64,000 nt of DNA from Streptomyces sp. NRRL S-87 (GTDB taxonomy: Bacteria > Actinomycetota > Actinomycetes > Streptomycetales > Streptomycetaceae). A program made the position numbers and the translations under genes. Below, piece by piece: positions 17,492 through 26,005 of this stretch. Positions within the stretch are counted from its first letter, which is position 1. Each line of letters starts with the position of its first letter. The stretch covers positions 1 through 64,000 of the forward strand of contig NZ_JOGB01000018.1 in NCBI RefSeq assembly GCF_000719335.1. Direction: 5' to 3'. The notes beneath the pieces were generated by a model. That model was not told the DNA's origin. It saw only the letters and a program-made list of their open reading frames with translations, and did not search any database.

Positions 17492-18901
17492 TTACAGGGC
17501 CGGGTCGGGGGTGATGCGGCTGCGGACGGCGGACTGGACGTCCTCCTCCTCCGCCGGATCGGCGGCCAGGCGGCGCAGCCGGTCGACGACGCGGACGTCG
17601 CCGGTCTCGGCGTACCGGGCGGCCAGCTCGCGCGTGGACTCCTCGCAGTCCCACAGGCACTCGACCGCGAAGCCCGCGGCGAAGCGGGGGTCCGTGGCGG
17701 AGAGCGCCGCGGCGGCGCGGCCGCGCAGGTGGGAGGAGGCCGTCTCGCGGTAGACGTGCCGCAGGACGGGGGCCGCACAGGCGATCTCGAGGCGGCCGGC
17801 CCCGTCGACCAGCGGCCACAGGGCGGCGGAGTCGGGCCCGTCGCCGCGTACGGCGTCCCGGAGGGCGCCCAGGACCAGTGGGGCGTCGGCGAGGTCGCCG
17901 CGGTCGGCGAGCATCCGGCCGGCGGCGGCGCCCAGCGCGTCCTGCCGGTGCACCCAGGTGCGGGCCCGGTCGACGGCGAGCGGGGTCAGCATGCGCTCGT
18001 ACGCCGCGACCGCCGCCTCGTCGTCGGCCGCAGCCTCGATCAGGTCGAGCACCGCCGGGTTCTCCGGTTCGGCCACGACCAGGTGGTGCAGGGCGGTGGC
18101 CCGGGCGGCCTCGGGGCCCGAGACGGCCGCGGCCAGGATCTCCGGCCGGTCCTCGGGCGTGGCCACGGCGGCCAGGCAGCGGGCGGCCGGCACGTGCAGC
18201 GGGGTACCCCGCCGCAGGCCCTCCTCGGCCCAGTCGAGCACGGCCCGTACGCTCCAGCCCGGGCGCGGCCCGGACGGGGAGAGCTGGCGCTGCCAGCGGT
18301 CGAAGCTGCCCTGCTCGCGGGCGGCCGCGAGGCGGGCCCGGTAGGTGGGGAGCTCCTCCCACAGCCGCCAGGGCCGGGGCTCGTACGCGTCGCGCACCGC
18401 CGTCGCCAGTCGAGCCTCGCCGTCAGGGGTGGCGGGGAAGCGGCGCATGACGGAGGGGCCGAGGCCGCGCAGGCCGGCGTCGTCGTCGCGGACGGCGAGC
18501 TCGTCGAGGGCCCAGGACCAGTTCGCGCCGGTCGCGGCGTAGCGCCGCAGCAGCATGAGCGCGTCGTCGCGACCGTAGGACGCGAGGTGGCCCAGGACGG
18601 ACAGGGCGAGGCCGGTGCGGTTCTCGTCCGGGTCCTCGTCCTGGTCGAGCAGGTCCTCGGCGCTGAACAGGTGGGCCTCGATCTCGGTGAGCGGGCCGTT
18701 GAGGTCCAGGTACAGGCGTGCGTAGTAGAGGGAGCGGTTCTCGACCTGCCAGTCGCGGCGGGGGTCGCGCAGCACGCAGTGGTTCAGCGCGGCGAGCGCC
18801 TCCGGGCGCGGTGCCGCGAGCGCGTGCAGGGTCCCGTCGCCGCGGCCCCTCTGAAGGAGGCCGAGCAGGGTTCCGCTTGGCGCTATGACTGGTTCGAACA
18901 T
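17492..18901 (-). CDS. HEAT-repeat-like helical protein, function unknown
   Basis: The product has 469 residues, almost entirely short amphipathic helices of 30-40-residue period (for example RAVLDWAEEGLRRGTPLHVP, then ARCLAAVATPEDRPEILAAA, and ATALHHLVVAEPENPAVLDL), which suggests an alpha-solenoid/HEAT architecture. A solenoid of this type normally serves protein-protein or protein-nucleic-acid binding. ATG 18901 has GAGG 8 nt upstream. On the same strand, 46 nt before it, ends a short open frame with a Cys-Cys-Tyr tail, and before that an ankyrin-repeat gene, so the three may be co-transcribed. No named family is recognised. Confidence 0.75.
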   Translation of the reverse strand: MFEPVIAPSGTLLGLLQRGRGDGTLHALAAPRPEALAALNHCVLRDPRRDWQVENRSLYYARLYLDLNGPLTEIEAHLFSAEDLLDQDEDPDENRTGLALSVLGHLASYGRDDALMLLRRYAATGANWSWALDELAVRDDDAGLRGLGPSVMRRFPATPDGEARLATAVRDAYEPRPWRLWEELPTYRARLAAAREQGSFDRWQRQLSPSGPRPGWSVRAVLDWAEEGLRRGTPLHVPAARCLAAVATPEDRPEILAAAVSGPEAARATALHHLVVAEPENPAVLDLIEAAADDEAAVAAYERMLTPLAVDRARTWVHRQDALGAAAGRMLADRGDLADAPLVLGALRDAVRGDGPDSAALWPLVDGAGRLEIACAAPVLRHVYRETASSHLRGRAAAALSATDPRFAAGFAVECLWDCEESTRELAARYAETGDVRVVDRLRRLAADPAEEEDVQSAVRSRITPDPAL

Positions 18902-18947
18902 GGGAATGGCCTCAAATCAAGCTGGGGACGCAACCGGGAAACGGGGT

Positions 18948-19115
18948 TCACGTGGCCGCGTAACAGCATGTCGAGGCGCCCGCAGTCGTCTTCCGCTTGA
19001 TGTAGACCATCACCTTCAGCCTTTCGTCAGTGTCCGGAGCTTCCCCCCGTGATGTCGGGCGATGTCCCGATCCGACGCCATGATGACCCAGCCGGTTTGC
19101 GCGCCGCGACCACAT
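18948..19115 (-). CDS. Candidate short ORF (55 codons) with Cys-Cys-Tyr C-terminus
   Basis: This frame of 55 codons has ATG 19115 behind GGGGAGG with a 6-nt spacer. Its last part reads MVYIKRKTTAGASTCCYAAT. The last ~24 codons use G or C at the third position in about 85% of cases, whereas the first 30 do so less often, so the true coding part may begin at the internal ATG 19010 (20 codons). The basic IKRK followed by a Ser/Thr/Cys-rich tail is reminiscent of a modified-peptide precursor, but no modification enzyme is encoded nearby. It lies 30 bp after the ankyrin gene and 46 bp before the HEAT-like gene. Chance cannot be excluded. Confidence 0.35.
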   Translation of the reverse strand: MWSRRANRLGHHGVGSGHRPTSRGEAPDTDERLKVMVYIKRKTTAGASTCCYAAT

Positions 19116-19145
19116 TTACGGCCTCCCCTGCGGCGCGGCCGCCGA

Positions 19146-19583
19146 TCAAGCGCCCTGCGAGTCCCCTGCCGCCCCGAAGAGCTCCAGCAGGTCGGCCTTG
19201 CCGAACATGCGGGCCGTGTCGACGGCGGAGGGCGTGCCCGCGTCCGGGTCGGCGCCGCCGGCGAGGAGGGCGCGGATGACGTCCGTCTCACCCTTGAAGA
19301 CGGCTCCGGCGAGCGGGGTCTGGCCCCGGTCGTTGGCCCGGTCGGCCTCGGCGCCGCGGGCCAGCAGGGCGGTGACGGCCTCGGCGTGGCCGTGGTAGGC
19401 GGCGAGCATCACGAGGGTGTCGCCGCGGTCGTTGGTGAGGTTCGCCGGCACGCCCGCGTCGATGTAGGCGCCGAGCGTCGCGGCGTCTCCCTGCCGCGCC
19501 AGATCGAAGATCTTGGTGGCCAGTTCGACCACGTCGGCGTCGGGGGTCTCCGGGTTGTCCGCGCGCTCCGGGGTCCCGCTCAT
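19146..19583 (-). CDS. Ankyrin-repeat protein
   Basis: The product has 145 residues. Three to four ankyrin repeats are clear: GDTLVMLAAYHGHAEAVTAL, then RGQTPLAGAVFKGETDVIRA, then a final degenerate one at GTPSAVDTARMFGKADLLEL. This is a soluble protein-interaction module with no catalytic domain. The start at ATG 19583 follows GGAAAGGCGG. It is divergent from smeA across 299 bp. That gap contains three related GGGTAC-type repeats that could be a regulator site for either gene. Confidence 0.85.
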   Translation of the reverse strand: MSGTPERADNPETPDADVVELATKIFDLARQGDAATLGAYIDAGVPANLTNDRGDTLVMLAAYHGHAEAVTALLARGAEADRANDRGQTPLAGAVFKGETDVIRALLAGGADPDAGTPSAVDTARMFGKADLLELFGAAGDSQGA

Positions 19584-19656
19584 CTGACGTACCGCCTTTC
19601 CACCGCTCCCGGCAGGGCTGCCGGCTTGAGTCTCCCCAGGCCGGGCGGGCCGTGGG

Positions 19657-19729
19657 GGGTACGGCACTGGGTCCGTACGAGTGAATCGACAGGGTACTGC
19701 CCCTGCGCGGACACGGCGGGTACCGCCCC
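19657..19729. promoter_or_regulatory. Three direct repeats GGGTACnGCmC between ankyrin gene and smeA
   Basis: Related 12-mers at 19657-19668 (GGGTACGGCACT), 19692-19703 (GGGTACTGCCCC) and 19718-19729 (GGGTACCGCCCC) are oriented alike. They sit in the divergent intergenic region and may bind a regulator of smeA-sffA or of the ankyrin gene. The factor is unknown. Confidence 0.4.
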
Positions 19730-19882
19730 GGAATGCCCCCGAAGCCGCCCTGCCCGCCACCCGAACGCGCCCAGTCAAGTGAAATCCACCGCAATTCACC
19801 CGTATGCACCTTTTATCGCATAGATACTTCCTGTGAGCCTGGAACAACTGATGGTGACTGTCCCCACCTACCAGGAGAACCC

Positions 19883-20077
19883 ATGGTCCTGAACATCTCG
19901 GGCGTCGTACTGCTCGGCATCATCTGCTTCCTCTTCTTCCGCAAGGACGGGATGAAGCTGTCGCACGCGTTCGTCGCCGCGCTCTTCGGCTTCTTCCTCG
20001 CGGGCTCCGCCATCGCCCCCAGCATCACGGCCAGCACCGCGAGCATCGCCTCACTGCTGGGGGGCATCAAGCTCTGA
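19883..20077 (+). CDS. smeA: SmeA, small membrane protein of sporulation septation
   Basis: The product has 64 residues with two hydrophobic segments (SGVVLLGIICFLFF and HAFVAALFGFFLAGSAIAPS) separated by the polar RKDGMKLS. ATG 19883 has AGGAGA 5-6 nt upstream. Size, topology and the following FtsK-like gene match smeA-sffA of Streptomyces coelicolor. There SmeA is reported to localise SffA to sporulation septa and to affect spore maturation. Expression of that pair is under whi-gene control. Here I cannot point to a specific promoter. Confidence 0.85.
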   Translation: MVLNISGVVLLGIICFLFFRKDGMKLSHAFVAALFGFFLAGSAIAPSITASTASIASLLGGIKL

Positions 20078-20168
20078 TCCCCCCGGTCGAGTCCTGACCC
20101 CCTCCCCGGCCGCCGCTGGACGGCGTCCGGTACGCACGACACGCAAGAGACAACTCCAGGAGACGCCC

Positions 20169-21761
20169 GTGGCCCGGCGACCACTTCCCCGCATCCTCAG
20201 CAGCGGCAGCGCTTCGCTGGCCAGGAGCCGGCAGTTCGCGCGCACGGCCGCCGACAGTGCCACGGACGTCTTCCATCCGCTCCTCACCATCGGACGCGGC
20301 CTGCGCGTCCTGGCCGCCACCGGGCGGCGCAGGTGGGCCGACACCCCCAAGGACAGGCGCGGTCCCACGCTCTTCCTGGTGGCGGCCTGCCTGCTGGCGG
20401 TCGTACTCGTCCCGTACGGTCCGCTGCTGGCCGTCGGCGCCGTCACGGTCGCGGCCGCCTGGCACGGCCGGGACCGCACGCCGCCCAGGAGCGGGCCGTC
20501 CGACGCCGAGACCGAACGCCTCGCGGGGCTCTACGAAGCCCTCGTCCCCTACTTCGCCGTCCCCGAGGACCCCGCCCCGCTCTTCACGCACGGCGGCGCC
20601 TGGGACAAGGCCCTCAGCGGGTACGCCTTCGACGAGGCCGGCCGGCTGACCACGCTGCGGATCCGCTACCCGGCGTACTTCACCGACGGCGAGGCCGCGT
20701 CGCGGGCCCGCATCGAGCAGTTGCTGCACGCCAAGTCCGGGCGCGGCCGCGAGTACCTCTTCGCCTGGGACGAGGAGGCCAACCAGCTCGACATGAGCGT
20801 GCTGCCCGCCCTGCCGACGGAGATCCCGGCCCAGCCGTTCGTCACCGCACCCGGTGAGGTGGTCCTCGGCTTCACCGACACGAGCGTGGTGCAGCGCACC
20901 CTGCCGGTGACCCACGACGGCCGGCCGCGCGACGTGCCGGCGGTGCTGTGGCGCACCGGCGGACGGGCGACCGAACCCCACCTCCTGGCCGTGGGCCAGC
21001 CCGGCAGCGGCACCTCGACGCTGGTCCGCTCCCTCGCCCTGCAGGCGCTGCGGCAGGGCGACGTGCTGATCGTGGACGGCGGCGGGGCCGGGGAGTACGC
21101 GTGCCTGGTGGGCCGCGCGGGCGTCCTGGCCGTGGAGTGCGGGCTGGCGGGCGGGCTGGCCACGCTGGAGTGGGCCGCGCACGAGACGGAGCGGCGGCTG
21201 ATCGCCGCGAACCGGGCCCTGCAGGCGGGCCGGCCGGCCCCCGACGACACCCGGCGGCCGCTGTGGATCCTGCTCGACCGGCCGAGCGTCCTCGGCCACC
21301 TCGCGCACGCCGAGGGCCGGCCCGACCCACTGGCGCTGCTCCAGGTCCCGCTGCGGCACGGCCGGTCGGCCACGGTGACGGTGGTGGTCGCCGAGCAGTT
21401 CGAGAACCTGGAGCTGCTCACCGACGGCGTCTTCGCCCACACCCGGGCCCGGGTCGTCCTCGGCCCGGCCTCGGCGTCGCAGATCGCGGGCGTCCTCGGG
21501 GCGCCGCCGAGCACCACCCCGACGGCGGTGATGCCGCCCGGGCGCGGGTACGCGCGCCTGGGCATGGGCCCGGTCCACCGGCTGCAGGTGCCGGCGACCC
21601 CGGACCCGTACGACGACGCCACCTCGCCGACGCAGCGGCAGGCGGTGCTCGACCTGCTGCCGGCCCACCGCACCGCCGACCACGGGGGCGGGGACATGGT
21701 CCCCGGCGGCCGCTCCGTCGCCGCCGCGGAGGCTGCCGAGGTCAGCACGGTCAAGGACTAG
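20169..21761 (+). CDS. sffA: SffA, SpoIIIE/FtsK-like sporulation septum protein
   Basis: The product has 530 residues. A membrane region near residues 60-95 (PTLFLVAACLLAVVLVPYGP and following) precedes a soluble C-terminal region resembling the FtsK/SpoIIIE motor domain. The Walker A position reads GQPGSGTST, with threonine where the essential lysine belongs. The Walker B-like segment is LWILLDRP, without the usual following glutamate. This motor is therefore probably inactive or strongly altered as an ATPase. The GTG start has AGGAGA upstream and follows smeA by 91 bp, as in the known smeA-sffA operon, where SffA depends on SmeA for septal localisation. Confidence 0.85.
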   Translation: MARRPLPRILSSGSASLARSRQFARTAADSATDVFHPLLTIGRGLRVLAATGRRRWADTPKDRRGPTLFLVAACLLAVVLVPYGPLLAVGAVTVAAAWHGRDRTPPRSGPSDAETERLAGLYEALVPYFAVPEDPAPLFTHGGAWDKALSGYAFDEAGRLTTLRIRYPAYFTDGEAASRARIEQLLHAKSGRGREYLFAWDEEANQLDMSVLPALPTEIPAQPFVTAPGEVVLGFTDTSVVQRTLPVTHDGRPRDVPAVLWRTGGRATEPHLLAVGQPGSGTSTLVRSLALQALRQGDVLIVDGGGAGEYACLVGRAGVLAVECGLAGGLATLEWAAHETERRLIAANRALQAGRPAPDDTRRPLWILLDRPSVLGHLAHAEGRPDPLALLQVPLRHGRSATVTVVVAEQFENLELLTDGVFAHTRARVVLGPASASQIAGVLGAPPSTTPTAVMPPGRGYARLGMGPVHRLQVPATPDPYDDATSPTQRQAVLDLLPAHRTADHGGGDMVPGGRSVAAAEAAEVSTVKD

Positions 21762-21780
21762 CCGCCCCGGTAGCCGCCCC

Positions 21781-21810
21781 GGGCGTCCGGCCGTGATCCG
21801 CCGGACACCC
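21781..21810 (+). terminator. Hairpin after sffA
   Basis: A 10-bp stem with one mismatch (21781-21790 with 21801-21810) lies 20 nt after the sffA stop. A second, longer-range inverted repeat (GCGGGCCCGCC, 21817-21827 and 21861-21871) follows before the convergent MocR-type gene and may serve it. Confidence 0.55.
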
Positions 21811-21877
21811 GGGGCCGCGGGCCCGCCGGGCCGCCCCCCACGGGCCGGACCCGGCCCCGGGGCGGGCCCGCGGGCCG

Positions 21878-23377
21878 TCAGGCCACGAAGGTGCGCAGGG
21901 CCTCCGCCGTGCCCGGGGCCGCCGTGTCGAGCATCCGGCCGGCCGTCGCCAGCCGGGCGGCGGCCTCGTCGGCGACCGGGCCGCCCACGGTGAACGGCAG
22001 CCGCACGTACCCCTCGAAGGCGCCGTCGACACCGAACCGCGGTCCGGACGGCACCCGGACCCCGACCCGCTCCCCCACTTCGGCCAGCCGCGAGCCGGAC
22101 AGCCCGCCGGCCCGGGCCCAGAGGGTCAGGCCGCCGCGCGGCACCTCGAACTCCCAGTCCGGCAGCTCCCGGCGGACCGCCGCCACCAGGGCGTCGCGGT
22201 TGTCGCGGGCCTGTACCCGGCGCAGCTCCACCGCCTGCTCCCAGCCGCCCGTGCGCATGAGCCAGTTGACCGCGAGCTGCTCCAGGACGGGGGTGCCGAG
22301 GTCGGCGTACGCGCGGGCGGCGACCAGGCTGCGGATCACGTCGGGGGCGGCCCGGACCCAGCCGATCCGCATGCCGGCCCAGAAGGCCTTGCTGGCGGAG
22401 CCGACGGTGATGACGCTGCTGCCGGCCGGGTCGAAGGAGCAGACCGGGCGGGGCATCTCCAGGTCGTCCTCGAGGTGCAGTTCGATCATCGTCTCGTCGA
22501 CGACCAGGACCGTGCCGGCGGAGCGGGCCGCCTCGACGAGGGCGCGCCGCTGCTCCTCGTCGGCCAGGGCGCCGGTCGGGTTGTGGAAGTCGGCCACCAC
22601 GTACGCCAGCCGCGGCGCGGCGTCGCGCAGCACCTGGCGCCACACCGGCAGGTCCCAGCCGCCGAGCCCGTCGGTCATGGCCACCGGCACCAGGCGCGCC
22701 CCGGCGGCCCGCATCAGCTGGAGGATGTTGGCGTACGAGGGCGACTCGACGGCGATCCGCTCGCCGCGCCCGGCGAAGAGGTGGCAGATGGCGTCCATGG
22801 CGCCCATCGCCCCGGTGGTGACCATGATCTGCTCGGGCATGGTGGGGATGCCGCGCGCGGTGTAGCGCTCGGCGAGCATGCGGCGCAGCGCGGGCAGTCC
22901 GGCGGGGTAGTCGCCGTGGGTGTGCGCGTACGGCGGCAGTTCCTCCAGCGCACCCTGGACGGCCCGGGTCAGCCAGGGCTCGGGGGCGGGGAGGGCGGCG
23001 CAGCCGAGGTCGATGAGGGAGCCCAGGGACTCGGGCGGCAGGGGTTCGAGGCCGCGGGCGGGCAGCGGGTTGCCGGCGGGCACGGAGGTCCAGCTGCCGG
23101 CGCCGCGGCGGGACTCGAGGAACCCCTCGCCGCGCAGGGCCTCGTACGCGGCGGCGACGGTGGTCCGGCTGACCGACAGGGCGGCGGCCAGCTCGCGCTC
23201 GGCGGGCAGCCGGGCGGCGACGGGGACCCGGCCCTCGAGGACGAGCAGCCGGATGCCGTCCGCCAGGGCGCGGTAGGCGGGCGGCCTGCGGGCGCCGCCG
23301 GCGGCCGGGACGGGCTGCTGGGAGCTGATCAGCCGGGCGAGCTGGGTCGCGCCGACGGCGGAGGTCCACTGGGCCAT
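21878..23377 (-). CDS. MocR-type regulator: GntR winged helix fused to aminotransferase-like domain
   Basis: The product has 499 residues. Residues ~25-105 form a GntR winged helix (YRALADGIRLLVLEGRVPVA, then LPAERELAAALSVSRTTVAA). From ~130 on there is a fold-type-I aminotransferase domain with ADFHNPTGALAD, VVDETMIELHL and the pyridoxal-lysine motif SASKAFWAGMRIGWVR. Such proteins bind PLP, often with an amino compound, and regulate a divergent or nearby gene. The start MAQWTS has AAGGTGG upstream. The divergent neighbour is a glycerophosphodiester phosphodiesterase, but the link between the two is unproven. Confidence 0.88.
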   Translation of the reverse strand: MAQWTSAVGATQLARLISSQQPVPAAGGARRPPAYRALADGIRLLVLEGRVPVAARLPAERELAAALSVSRTTVAAAYEALRGEGFLESRRGAGSWTSVPAGNPLPARGLEPLPPESLGSLIDLGCAALPAPEPWLTRAVQGALEELPPYAHTHGDYPAGLPALRRMLAERYTARGIPTMPEQIMVTTGAMGAMDAICHLFAGRGERIAVESPSYANILQLMRAAGARLVPVAMTDGLGGWDLPVWRQVLRDAAPRLAYVVADFHNPTGALADEEQRRALVEAARSAGTVLVVDETMIELHLEDDLEMPRPVCSFDPAGSSVITVGSASKAFWAGMRIGWVRAAPDVIRSLVAARAYADLGTPVLEQLAVNWLMRTGGWEQAVELRRVQARDNRDALVAAVRRELPDWEFEVPRGGLTLWARAGGLSGSRLAEVGERVGVRVPSGPRFGVDGAFEGYVRLPFTVGGPVADEAAARLATAGRMLDTAAPGTAEALRTFVA

Positions 23378-23384
23378 GTCGTCC

Positions 23385-23439
23385 GGTCCACCTTCACTGG
23401 ATTGGCCGTCTGGTCCGGGTGGGACGGCCGCTTTGGACC
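23385..23439. promoter_or_regulatory. GGTCC/GGACC sites in front of the MocR-type gene
   Basis: GGTCC occurs at 23385-23389 and 23412-23416 and its complement GGACC at 23435-23439, 8-62 bp before the regulator start. MocR proteins commonly bind repeated or inverted half-sites near their own promoter, so this is a candidate operator. The rest of the 341-bp gap (23378-23718) contains GC-rich repeats and the start-proximal promoter of the phosphodiesterase gene. Confidence 0.35.
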
Positions 23440-23561
23440 GCTTCCCGGGGGTCCAGGGTGCCATGTGGCCTGCCCGCGGCACCAGAGGGGTTCTTGCGGG
23501 GGCGTCCAGGCCCCGCCGCGTCCAGGCCCCGCCCGGGTCGGCCCCGCCCGGGGCCGCCGGA

Positions 23562-23624
23562 GGCGGGTCCGTCCGCCGGGGCGCGGATCCGTCCGCCGGG
23601 GCGCGGATCCGTCCGCCGGGCGCG
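23562..23624. repeat. Three tandem ~20-bp GC-rich repeats
   Basis: The unit GCGGATCCGTCCGCCGGGGC occurs three times in a row, the first copy with a slightly different beginning. Two copies of GCGTCCAGGCCCCGCC precede it near 23500-23533. The repeats lie in the divergent spacer upstream of the phosphodiesterase gene. I see no coding potential. Confidence 0.75.
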
Positions 23625-23718
23625 GGCGGTCCCGCCGGGGCCAAGGTTCACCGTCCGGCCATCCGCCCGCGCCCTGCCCGGTCGGCCCCCGGTCCGGGCG
23701 GGCGTGCATACTGCCGCC

Positions 23719-24483
23719 GTGACGCACGTACGCCATCCGTATCTGGACCACCCCGCCCCGATCCCCTTCGCCCACCGGGGCGGGGCGGCGGACGGGCTGG
23801 AGAACACCGCCGCCGCCTTCCGGCGCGCCGCCGACGCGGGCTACCGGTACTTCGAGACCGACGTCCACGCGACCGCCGACGGCAAACTGGTCGCCTTCCA
23901 CGACTCCACCCTCGACCGGGTCACGGACGCCACCGGGCGGATCGCGCAGCTGCCCTGGAGCGAGGTGAGCCGGGCGCGCGTGGGGGGCGCGGAACCGCTG
24001 CCGCTGTTCGAGGACCTGGTCGAGGAGTTCCCCGACGCCCGCTGGAACATCGACGTCAAGGACGAGTCGGCGCTGCTCCCGCTGGTGAACCACATCGCGC
24101 GGGCGCGCCTGTGGGACCGGGTGTGCGTGGGCTCGTTCTCCGAGCGGCGGGTGGCCCGGGCGCAGCGGCTGGCCGGGCCGCGGCTGGCCACCTCGTACGG
24201 GATGTCGGGCGTCGTCGGCCTGCGGCTGCGTTCGTACGCGATCCCGGCGGCGCTGCGCGTGGGAGCGGTGGCGGCACAGGTCCCCGAGGTGCAGGCGGGC
24301 ATCCGCGTGGTCGACCGCCGGTTCGTGCGGACGGCCCACGAGCGGGGCCTGCAGGTCCACGTGTGGACCGTGAACGAACCGCAACGTATGGAGGCTCTCC
24401 TCGACCTGGGTGTCGATGGCATCATGACCGACCGGATCGACATCTTGCGCACGGTGCTGGACCAGCGCGGAGCCTGGGCCTGA
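23719..24483 (+). CDS. Glycerophosphodiester phosphodiesterase
   Basis: The product has 254 residues with a GDPD TIM-barrel. The catalytic H-R pair is at H19-R20 (AHRGG), followed by E28-N29, the metal ligands E46 and D48 (FETDVHATADG) and the second histidine H61 (FHDSTLDR). The enzyme hydrolyses glycerophosphodiesters to glycerol 3-phosphate and an alcohol. No signal peptide is present, so it is probably cytoplasmic. The GTG at 23719 has no ribosome site, but CATACT ends 6 nt before it, suggesting a leaderless transcript. The UMF1-family transporter follows 56 bp downstream. Confidence 0.93.
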   Translation: MTHVRHPYLDHPAPIPFAHRGGAADGLENTAAAFRRAADAGYRYFETDVHATADGKLVAFHDSTLDRVTDATGRIAQLPWSEVSRARVGGAEPLPLFEDLVEEFPDARWNIDVKDESALLPLVNHIARARLWDRVCVGSFSERRVARAQRLAGPRLATSYGMSGVVGLRLRSYAIPAALRVGAVAAQVPEVQAGIRVVDRRFVRTAHERGLQVHVWTVNEPQRMEALLDLGVDGIMTDRIDILRTVLDQRGAWA

Positions 24484-24539
24484 CCTGCCAGGACCGCCGG
24501 TAACACCTTCCCGTGCCGGACGGGAACGAGGGGGCACCG

Positions 24540-25919
24540 GTGAGTGCGGAGACCACAGAGCAGGGCGCGGGGCGGGCGGCCGAGGGGCCGGTGCCGGGCG
24601 CGGCCGAACGCAAGCGGGAGCAGCACGGCTGGTACTTCTACGACTTCGCCTGCTCGGTCTACTCGTCGACGGTGCTGACGGTGTTCATCGGCCCGTACCT
24701 GACGACGATGGCGGAGGCGGCGCAGGACGCGCGGGGATACGTCCACCCGCTGGGGATCCCGGTCCGGTCGGGCTCGTTCTTCGCCTACGCCGTCTCGGTC
24801 TCGGTGATCGTCGCGGTGCTGGTGATGCCGCTGGTGGGCGCTGCCGCGGACCGTACGGGCCGCAAGAAGCCGCTGCTCGCGGCGGCCGCCTACACCGGCG
24901 CGGCCGCGACCACGGCGATGTTCTTCCTCGGCGGCGACCGCTACCTGCTGGGCGGGGTCCTGCTGATCGTCGCGAACGCCGCGATGTCGGTCTCGATGGT
25001 GCTCTACAACTCGTACCTGCCGCAGATCGCCGAGCCGGCGGAGCGGGACACCGTCTCCTCGCGCGGCTGGGCCTTCGGCTACACCGCGGGTGCCTTCGTC
25101 CTGATCCTGAACCTGGTCCTGTTCCAGTCGCACGAGTCCTTCGGGATCTCCAAGGACGCGGCGGTGCGCATCTGCCTGGCCTCCGCGGGCCTGTGGTGGG
25201 GCGCGTTCGCGGTCATCCCGCTGCGCCGGCTGCGGGACCGGGCGGCGGTCCGCTCGGGCGCCGGCCACGCGGCGGCCGGGTCCGGCTGGAAGCAGCTGGT
25301 CGCCACGCTCAAGGACATGCGGCGGCACCCGCTCACGCTGTCGTTCCTGCTGGCCTACCTGGTCTACAACGACGGCATCCAGACGGTGATCTCGCAGGCC
25401 TCCGTGTACGGCAAGCAGGAGCTGGGGCTGGAGGACTCCACGCTGATCACGGCGGTCCTGCTGGTCCAGATCCTGGCGGTGGCGGGCGCGATGGCCATGG
25501 GCCGGCTGGCCGTGTCGTTCGGAGCGAAGAAGACCATCCTGGGGTCCCTGGTGGCGTGGACGGTGACCCTGGCGGCCGGGTTCTTCCTCCCGGCCGGGGC
25601 GCCCGTGTGGTTCTTCGTACTGGCGTCGATGATCGGGCTGGTGCTGGGCGGCAGCCAGGCGCTGTCGCGCTCGCTCTTCTCGCACCTGGTGCCCGCGGGC
25701 AAGGAGGCGGAGTACTTCTCGGCGTACGAGATGAGCGACCGCGGCGTGAGCTGGGTGGGGCCGCTGGTGTTCGGCCTGACGTACCAGGTGACCGGCAGCT
25801 ACCGGGACGCGATCATCTCGCTGGTGCTGTTCTTCGCACTCGGGTTCGTGCTGCTGGCGCGGGTGCCGGTGCGGGAGGCCGTGGCGGCCGCCGGGAACCC
25901 GGTTCCGGACCGGATTTAG
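24540..25919 (+). CDS. UMF1-family MFS transporter (Atg22-like)
   Basis: The product has 459 residues and about 12 hydrophobic segments. It has the UMF1 opening WYFYDFACSVYSSTVLTVFI and the MFS loop motif AAADRTGRKKPLL. The GTG at 24540 has GAGGGGG 5 nt upstream; the earlier GTG at 24513 has nothing comparable. UMF1 proteins are related to yeast Atg22, a vacuolar amino acid exporter, but bacterial substrates are not established. The gene follows the phosphodiesterase on the same strand. Confidence 0.88.
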   Translation: MSAETTEQGAGRAAEGPVPGAAERKREQHGWYFYDFACSVYSSTVLTVFIGPYLTTMAEAAQDARGYVHPLGIPVRSGSFFAYAVSVSVIVAVLVMPLVGAAADRTGRKKPLLAAAAYTGAAATTAMFFLGGDRYLLGGVLLIVANAAMSVSMVLYNSYLPQIAEPAERDTVSSRGWAFGYTAGAFVLILNLVLFQSHESFGISKDAAVRICLASAGLWWGAFAVIPLRRLRDRAAVRSGAGHAAAGSGWKQLVATLKDMRRHPLTLSFLLAYLVYNDGIQTVISQASVYGKQELGLEDSTLITAVLLVQILAVAGAMAMGRLAVSFGAKKTILGSLVAWTVTLAAGFFLPAGAPVWFFVLASMIGLVLGGSQALSRSLFSHLVPAGKEAEYFSAYEMSDRGVSWVGPLVFGLTYQVTGSYRDAIISLVLFFALGFVLLARVPVREAVAAAGNPVPDRI

Positions 25920-25930
25920 ACGTCGAAGTC

Positions 25931-25953
25931 AAAGGCCGGTAGTGTACGCCTTT
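25931..25953 (+). terminator. Weak hairpin after the UMF1 transporter gene
   Basis: AAAGGC at 25931-25936 pairs with GCCTTT at 25948-25953, starting 12 nt after the stop. The stem is short and no U-run follows, so termination here may be partial. Confidence 0.35.
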
Positions 25954-26005
25954 GGCCTGCCAGGCGGACCGTTACTGCGTGCTCATCAAGTGAAAACGTT
26001 GGGTG

